A DNA stretch of 64,000 bases from Spironucleus salmonicida (taxonomy: Eukaryota > Fornicata > Diplomonadida > Hexamitidae): NCBI GenBank assembly GCA_000497125.2, contig CM035318.1:1298001-1362000 (forward strand). The letters are read 5' to 3'. Below the pieces are notes generated by a model. It was not told where the DNA came from, searched no databases, and saw nothing but the letters and a program-made list of their open reading frames with translations. The first letter of the stretch is position 1. Each line of letters begins with the position of its first letter. A program made the position numbers and the translations under genes. Shown here piece after piece: positions 58,946 to 64,000 of this stretch.

Positions 58946-60598
58946 TCATTATTTTGCACTAATATACAAAGCATTACCAACACCTAAAATAAAGATATTC
59001 TGTCCTGGTACAAATTCGGCACACTTCTTCTGTTGATAATCTTACATACTGCTAATATTAATTGGCTACCATTAGAGTTTAGTAACTGTATAATCTTCTT
59101 TTTCATCTAGGTTAAACACAATAAATCCACTAAAAATATTAGGTCTGATCATGATTCCCTTATCATCTTCTGTAAAAATTAAATTTTAACCGAAGTTGAC
59201 TATTTCACTTTATAATAACACCTCTTCTTCATTACCACTTAAATAAATATTTTTGAAATATTAATATAAATGAGGATGTTAGCGTAATTAATTAACCAGC
59301 TTAACGCTTTTTTTGCTTTTAAGATTAACAATTTCTGATTAACTTAAAAACATATCAAACCCGCCTTAAATATCATTACCATTATCCACTTGTTCAATTA
59401 ATTACTTAAACTCTTCTCCAGTTGAAATTTCTTAGTCTATACTTATACTACTACAATCTTTTTCCACCTCTTAAAATATGTCAAAATCATCGCTATCCTC
59501 ATTATTCATAGCGTCAATATCTTTTTATTATGTTAAATCCTATTCTTTCATAGAGAATTTTGGTACAAATTTTAAATCATTTATTTAAAAGTTGAATGGA
59601 AACTGTTTAATTATTTTACCGAGGTTCCCATTTTGGCTATCAAATTTAAATATTTAAATATCTGAATGGGTTAAAATAGCAAGTTTTTCATGGTCTTTAC
59701 TAAATTTAAAATTTAAAATCTTATTAGTCTAAAATTAGAATATTTTGAGCAATTCGCACTTTTCAGCAGGTGACCACAATTTTGCCAAAAGGTTTAGAGT
59801 CATTTCATGCTTCTTAATCTCGGCTTTCGATTTGTCAATCTACCTCCAGTCCTCTCGAAACTTCTTTATGTCCAAATCGTGATCTTCTTTTGGTTGCCCA
59901 GCGTTGATCTTATACTTATACAAAAAATTGCCATGCTAGATGAAAATTTAGTCGGGATCGGGCCCAAATTGCACGTTTGGTGCCTCTGCTCCAGCCGCAG
60001 CCCCAAATGCAGGCAGGATAACCTCGGTGACCGAAATCTACAGCTCGCCAGAATTGAGGAACCCCGGCTGGTCGTGAATGGCGATGACCGCAAATGACTT
60101 TTCTCCAATTGCAATCACGGCCTACGGTAGGAGATATTGCTGGCGTGAAGCCGCTGGGGACGTGGTTGCGATGATTTAGTTTGGCACAAACGGTAAATTG
60201 GCCTCTAGGACAGTTCCTTACACCGGGTCAATGATGTGCAGCAGACGCTGGCTATTGTAAATTACGGCCACGAACAGGTCTGGCTTCCACTGCACGAAGC
60301 CGTCGCTGACGTACTGCAGGGAGGAGCAGAAAATGGCCTGCTTGATGATCAGGTGCGATGGAGTCTGAAACTGCTACAGCACACGCTTTTCCGCTGCTAG
60401 GTCCGGTGCCACTGCTTCGACGACGAAAATCGACTGCTAATTCGCCACCAGCGCGAGGCTCGTCAGGACCTGGTGGAAGCAAATCGACTGAATTTGAGGA
60501 ACAAAATGCACATTTTAGGACTGTTCAGCGTCATCGCCCTATTACTGCAGTACGAGCTTTGCTACCATGCGGTAGGATGGTAAATCCCTGATAGACAT
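58946..60598 (-). CDS. Hypothetical protein, possibly beta-propeller
   Basis: 550 aa. The N-terminal 330 residues show alternating short strands with spacing like WD40 blades but without clear GH/WD motifs (for example SICFHQVLTSLALVANQQSI, FVAVIYNSQRLLHIIDPV, FSKDHEKLAILTHSDIQIF). An acidic stretch (DAMNNEDSDDFDIFQEVEKD) and a C-terminal part with more strands follow. No membrane helix. Bases of about 59960-60560 (5' half) are GC-rich with CAG for Gln, and the 3' half is AT-rich with TAA/TAG. Its start is 55 bp from the divergent next gene. Confidence 0.68.
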
Positions 60599-60653
60599 TT
60601 GTAGAAGTGAAAATAGTTACTATATTATATTAAAAGTAAGGTAATATTGTAAA

Positions 60654-62762
60654 ATGGATTTTAACTTAAATGATATTCTATCCAGCCTAAACATGAAAAA
60701 TTTGTGCCTAGATAATCTAAAAGATAGCAGATAGGAGCTTATTTATGATAAAGAATCGACGCAGCTTACAACTGAAGTTTTGCAAAATATTGGAATTAAC
60801 ATTTAAGAATAAGGTGAACTTTAGGCTAAAATTACACATTCTTAAAAGGATTAATAGTAGAATCAGAGTTTATCGTAGAATTAATAAAGGTAATAGGCTA
60901 AACCATCTAAATTTCAAACAAATTTAATTTATAGAAATTCATCCAAATTATAATCTCCAATTTTGCCTGTTAAGACGTAAGCAAATGTACGGAATTAGGT
61001 AAAAAATTCTGAAATTATGTAACAATTTCAAAGAAAATAACAAAACGAAACAAGATTTTAAGAAATACGTGATTAAGTTAGATAAGAAATGGAAGCAAAA
61101 AAACTTATAGAAGAGTCAAAATTAAAGTAGCTTAAATTAATCGAAAATAGTAAGTTTTAGAATTCAAAATTTTTAGAAATTACATAGAAATAAGCAAAAA
61201 AATAAATCGAAGAAGCACAATAACGAGAAAGAGATGCGAAATGCTAAATTTTGATTATAAATGAAGATCTAAAAAGAAAAGTAAAATGTATGACTATAAT
61301 AAAGAATAAATATTTTCTTTTAAAGCATAATTCAGAAAAAATTATATATAAGCATAACGCAAGACTTTAAAGAAAAATTATGAATTATATTGTCGAATCT
61401 ATTAAAAATGTCAATTTATAGAAGGAAATATAGATGCAAAAGGTAAAATAAGATTAATAAACAAAGTTATATCTAGATGCAATATAAATGTAAAACTTTT
61501 ATTTATAAAAGAAGCTGTTTAAGCTATTTCTACGACTAGGTAGAGTAAAACGCAGCTAACAACGAATTTCATCAGAATAATAGGAGAGAATCGACAAGAT
61601 TGACAAATTTATGTCTAAATTTGAAAATTTGGATAGTGTATTAGAAAGTAATGTAAAATAACAAGCAGATATTTAGAAAGAGGTTGAGATATTAAAAACT
61701 TAGAAAACTGTAAAGTTAACATAAAAATTAAATATACCATAATAAAAAAATATTTAGTAATCAACCATAAAATAAGAAGAATAACCTAATTTAATTGAAA
61801 CTATAATTAATGATCCTAACTAGTCGAAATGTTAATAACATAGTAAAGAGATTATTAAACCAGTTACAAAATTGAAACCATATAAAGCTCCTTAAAAGCC
61901 ATAATATTTACTACAAATGGAAGAACGTGAGTAAAAACGGAAATTAATAAAAGAACAAAAATAGTAATTAGAAAAGGATAAGAAGAAATAGTCGGAAGAA
62001 AAAATGGAGTTAGAAAAAATTTAATAGAAATAGACGATAATTGATAACTAATATAAAGCAGAGTGTCATTATGGATACTAATATCTTATCATTTATCCTT
62101 TAAGTTTGTGGCGTAAAAAATTTGTTCAATTATAAATGATTGAAAAAAATGTTATTAATAAAAACAAGTATAATTTATTGAAGAATACATTCTCATAGAC
62201 TATATAATTAAATAAAAATCAAAAAATTAATCAAAACCAATTAACAACAATTCTTTTGACTAATTTTAATAAGTGCATTTTATCATACTAAAGCCTACTA
62301 GTATTAAATATATTTAAGAAAAATTTATATCTTTCTTAACTAAATATAATTAAAGCTTAAAGCACAGCTAATTCATGTGTACTGAAAAAATATTTTTATC
62401 TAGTGTATAACGCATATAGAAATGCTGAATCAGACCATATCTAAGCATCAATACCATAACGAAATCTAGTTTTGCTCAAAGCATCTATTTTTACATGGAA
62501 ACGGTCTATTTAATTATTAAAACGTAGAATTAAAGCAGAATAGTATGCAGAACGATAAATATAGAAGCTGGAATTTAATATGGTATAATTTGAAAATATT
62601 ATTGATAGAAATTTTAATAGAGTTTGGGATAATAAGCATCCCCTGGAAAAGACATTCCATAATTTATGTGACACTATCTTGGAAGATGAATAAATTTTTA
62701 TTTAAAATCTTAAAAACTTTGGTTAATAAGCTATTTTCGAACTGGATATTATCTATTTATGA
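60654..62762 (+). CDS. Coiled-coil protein resembling CCDC191/SFI1-type centrosomal proteins
   Basis: 702 aa, extremely rich in Gln and Lys. Near residue 425 the motif QYLLQMEEREQKRKLIKEQK followed by EKDKKKQSEEKMELEK resembles the M-E-E-R-x-x-x-R segment of CCDC191. After it Trp- and hydrophobic-spaced helical repeats (PLSLWRKKFVQL, ASIFTWKRSIQLL) recall SFI1-like repeats that bind centrin. The N-terminal part is disordered and Gln-rich. The role may be at basal bodies or the axoneme. Family assignment is tentative. The stop lies 13 bp from that of the convergent longin-like gene. Confidence 0.68.
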
Positions 62763-62775
62763 GTGATTAAATTGC

Positions 62776-63072
62776 TCATTTAAAATTAAACTCTTAGAAT
62801 AAATTCAGATTTAAAGTATTTGGTAGCTCTAAAATTTATATTAAAAACTTCTATTCAAATTATTTCTATAAATCTTTCACATTAATAGTATCTGATACAT
62901 AAATAACGTCACAAATATCAGATTTTAAAAAAGTAAAAGACTACAAATTAAATAAAGTGTTATCAACAAGTTATGCAGATATCTAATCAGATAATACTCT
63001 TATTTAATCATGAATTCTTTTGCTAGTTGAATATAGAACAATTCCACTTAAATGATAAATGCATAAACTCAT
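62776..63072 (-). CDS. Small longin-like protein
   Basis: 98 aa. The start MSLCIYHLSGIVLYSTSKRI, then FLKSDICDVIYVSD and a C-terminal helix KDLQKQFEQKFL, fits half of a longin/roadblock-type fold (strand pair with V-x-x-x-x-G, then helix) used in vesicle-traffic proteins. It is too short for a whole longin R-SNARE and has no membrane tail. It starts 2 bp after the stop of the t-SNARE-like gene on the same strand. The fold call is by pattern. Confidence 0.45.
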
Positions 63073-63074
63073 TT

Positions 63075-63827
63075 TCAAGTACTTTTAAGAACTAAGCTGC
63101 ATAATCCCATAAGTAATATAATAATTATTATTACAATAATTGAAATTTTTATAAGCTATTTTTTCAATTTATTTGCTTTTAGTGCTTTTTCGTGATTTTC
63201 TTCTGACTCTTTTATATTTTTTAAAGACTATTCTAATTTTTTATTACATAAGTTGAGAAACTCTCCTTGCTGTATTTATAATGAAATAGTTGTTATAGTT
63301 GCATCTAAAATTTCCTATGATAAATCTCTGCATATTTATGTTTACTATTAAATTACTTTTGAGTTTTACAACTCATATTTAATATACTGTAAATCATCAT
63401 GAACTAAATGCTACACTACTTTTTCTTCATCAATTTCCTCATTATAATAAATATTATTCATAGCCAAAATATGATGAATTGCTTGCTTTCTAATACCTTA
63501 ATTTGTAAGTTCTCTATCATGTAGTTTTTAGACTTGCTAAACAAACGTTAATGCAATTTAGTTCAAGCAAGTAACTTAGTCTTATGTTCTTACTAATGCC
63601 GTTGAGGATGTTAAATCATCGGAAAATGTCTTAAATTTTTCTTTTATTTTATAAACAACATGTTTTATTTGTTGATTTATCGAATTAATTGTAAACGTTT
63701 AAACATCAGGAGGAATACTGTCAATTTCTTTTTAAATTTATATCAATTAAGATCGTAGAATTATTAGAGATCTATCAAATTTTTAGTAAGATATATAATT
63801 CTCTTCTAAAATGATAGAATTCTCCAT
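63075..63827 (-). CDS. t-SNARE / syntaxin-like tail-anchored protein
   Basis: 250 aa. An N-terminal helical part (about residues 15-150) is followed by a heptad-rich helix (QICRDLSQEILDATITTISL, QQGEFLNLCNKKLEQSLKNI) of SNARE length and a C-terminal membrane anchor (IKISIIVIIIIILLMGLCSL) with a few residues after it. This is the layout of a syntaxin-type Q-SNARE, which drives membrane fusion in vesicle traffic. The central Q layer is plausible (Gln in the middle of the helix) but not certain, so the subclass (Qa, Qb or Qc) is left open. The stop is 2 bp before the next gene's ATG. Confidence 0.7.
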
Positions 63828-63853
63828 TATTGAATCAAAATTATGGGATGGAA

Positions 63854-64000
63854 TCACTTTAAAAATTCATACTATTTACGAATTCCACACCATTTTTCTC
63901 CATCGAATTCATCCTCGTATGTTATTTTATTTAACTCAGCATTAACATCTAATACACAATCACTACAAGCAACTAATAAATCTTAAAAATTCCAAATATC
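63854..64000 (-). CDS. C-terminal end of a gene entering from the right
   Basis: 48 codons in frame from the window edge to TGA at 63854-63856, ending GIRKQYEFLK. Acidic, with a C-S-D-C pair and one TAA Gln codon near the edge. Too short to assign. It lies 26 bp upstream of the SNARE-like gene on the same strand. Confidence 0.55.

Noticed and set aside
1-64000. CRISPR arrays, rRNA genes, tRNA genes, telomeric repeats
   Set aside because: None was recognised by eye; short tRNA genes could be missed without a covariance search such as tRNAscan-SE.

Overview
The window reads as nuclear DNA of a unicellular eukaryote in which TAA and TAG encode glutamine and TGA is the only stop. Read with the standard code the genes break into short ORFs. 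Read with TAA/TAG = Gln and TGA = stop, about 50 intact reading frames fill the window, and conserved families are recovered whole: kinesin, NEK kinase, SRPK, tyrosine phosphatase, LPLAT acyltransferase, UBE2J-type E2, Slo-like K+ channel and eL31. Only TGA ends genes. TAA falls on the catalytic Q-loop glutamine of the phosphatase, and TAG on the Gln of the kinesin N-Q-S-L motif. I needed no introns. Convergent genes are often separated by 2-27 bp and one pair overlaps. This code, the lack of introns, the dense packing and the NEK/ankyrin/membrane-protein content best fit a hexamitinid diplomonad (Hexamita, Spironucleus or Trepomonas group; Hexamita is my guess). A ciliate is less likely.

Layout. 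1-12.8 kb: a nuclease-fold tail, a membrane protein with a dead papain-like domain, kinesin, NEK kinase, a DJ-1-like protein, an FHA-like protein, a CHY/RING E3, an inositol 5-phosphatase, a CENP-A-like H3 and a SANT mini-protein. 13-20 kb: an ankyrin/coiled-coil gene, two tandem axoneme-type paralogs, a RING-H2 membrane E3, a PG-rich repeat protein, then the first copy of a long inverted repeat. 20-33 kb: tyrosine phosphatase, a 1019-aa surface protein, several unknown proteins, SRPK, a polytopic membrane protein and a protein with repeated R-S-H-F motifs. 33-38 kb: inverted copies of the ankyrin gene and of the long repeat, flanking a coiled-coil gene. 38.6-64 kb: a K+ channel with an RCK-like domain, coiled-coil proteins, an LPCAT-like acyltransferase, eL31, a convergent pair of giant coiled-coil paralogs (1867 and 1740 aa), an unknown protein, a CCDC191/SFI1-like protein, a longin-like protein, a t-SNARE-like protein and the 3' end of one more gene.

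The main unusual signal is a sharp GC mosaic. Most of the window is very AT-rich (one sampled line near 18.4 kb has 6 of 60 G+C), but blocks within genes jump to 53-68% G+C. Two of these blocks are matched inverted repeats with no length difference: 755 bp (13.3 and 32.9 kb) and 1594 bp (18.5 and 36.3 kb). Their ends coincide with the GC boundaries, even in the middle of a gene. In the ankyrin pair the homologous 5' ends are AT-rich and diverged while the GC-rich remainder looks identical. That is the pattern expected of a gene-conversion tract with GC bias. Other GC-rich blocks have no partner in the window and may have partners elsewhere in the genome.

Many genes look cytoskeletal or flagellar (kinesin, PG-rich repeat protein, IGNWVE paralogs, R-S-H-F repeat protein, giant coiled coils), beside signalling, ubiquitin and membrane-traffic genes. 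No functional operon is implied, although several genes nearly touch or overlap.
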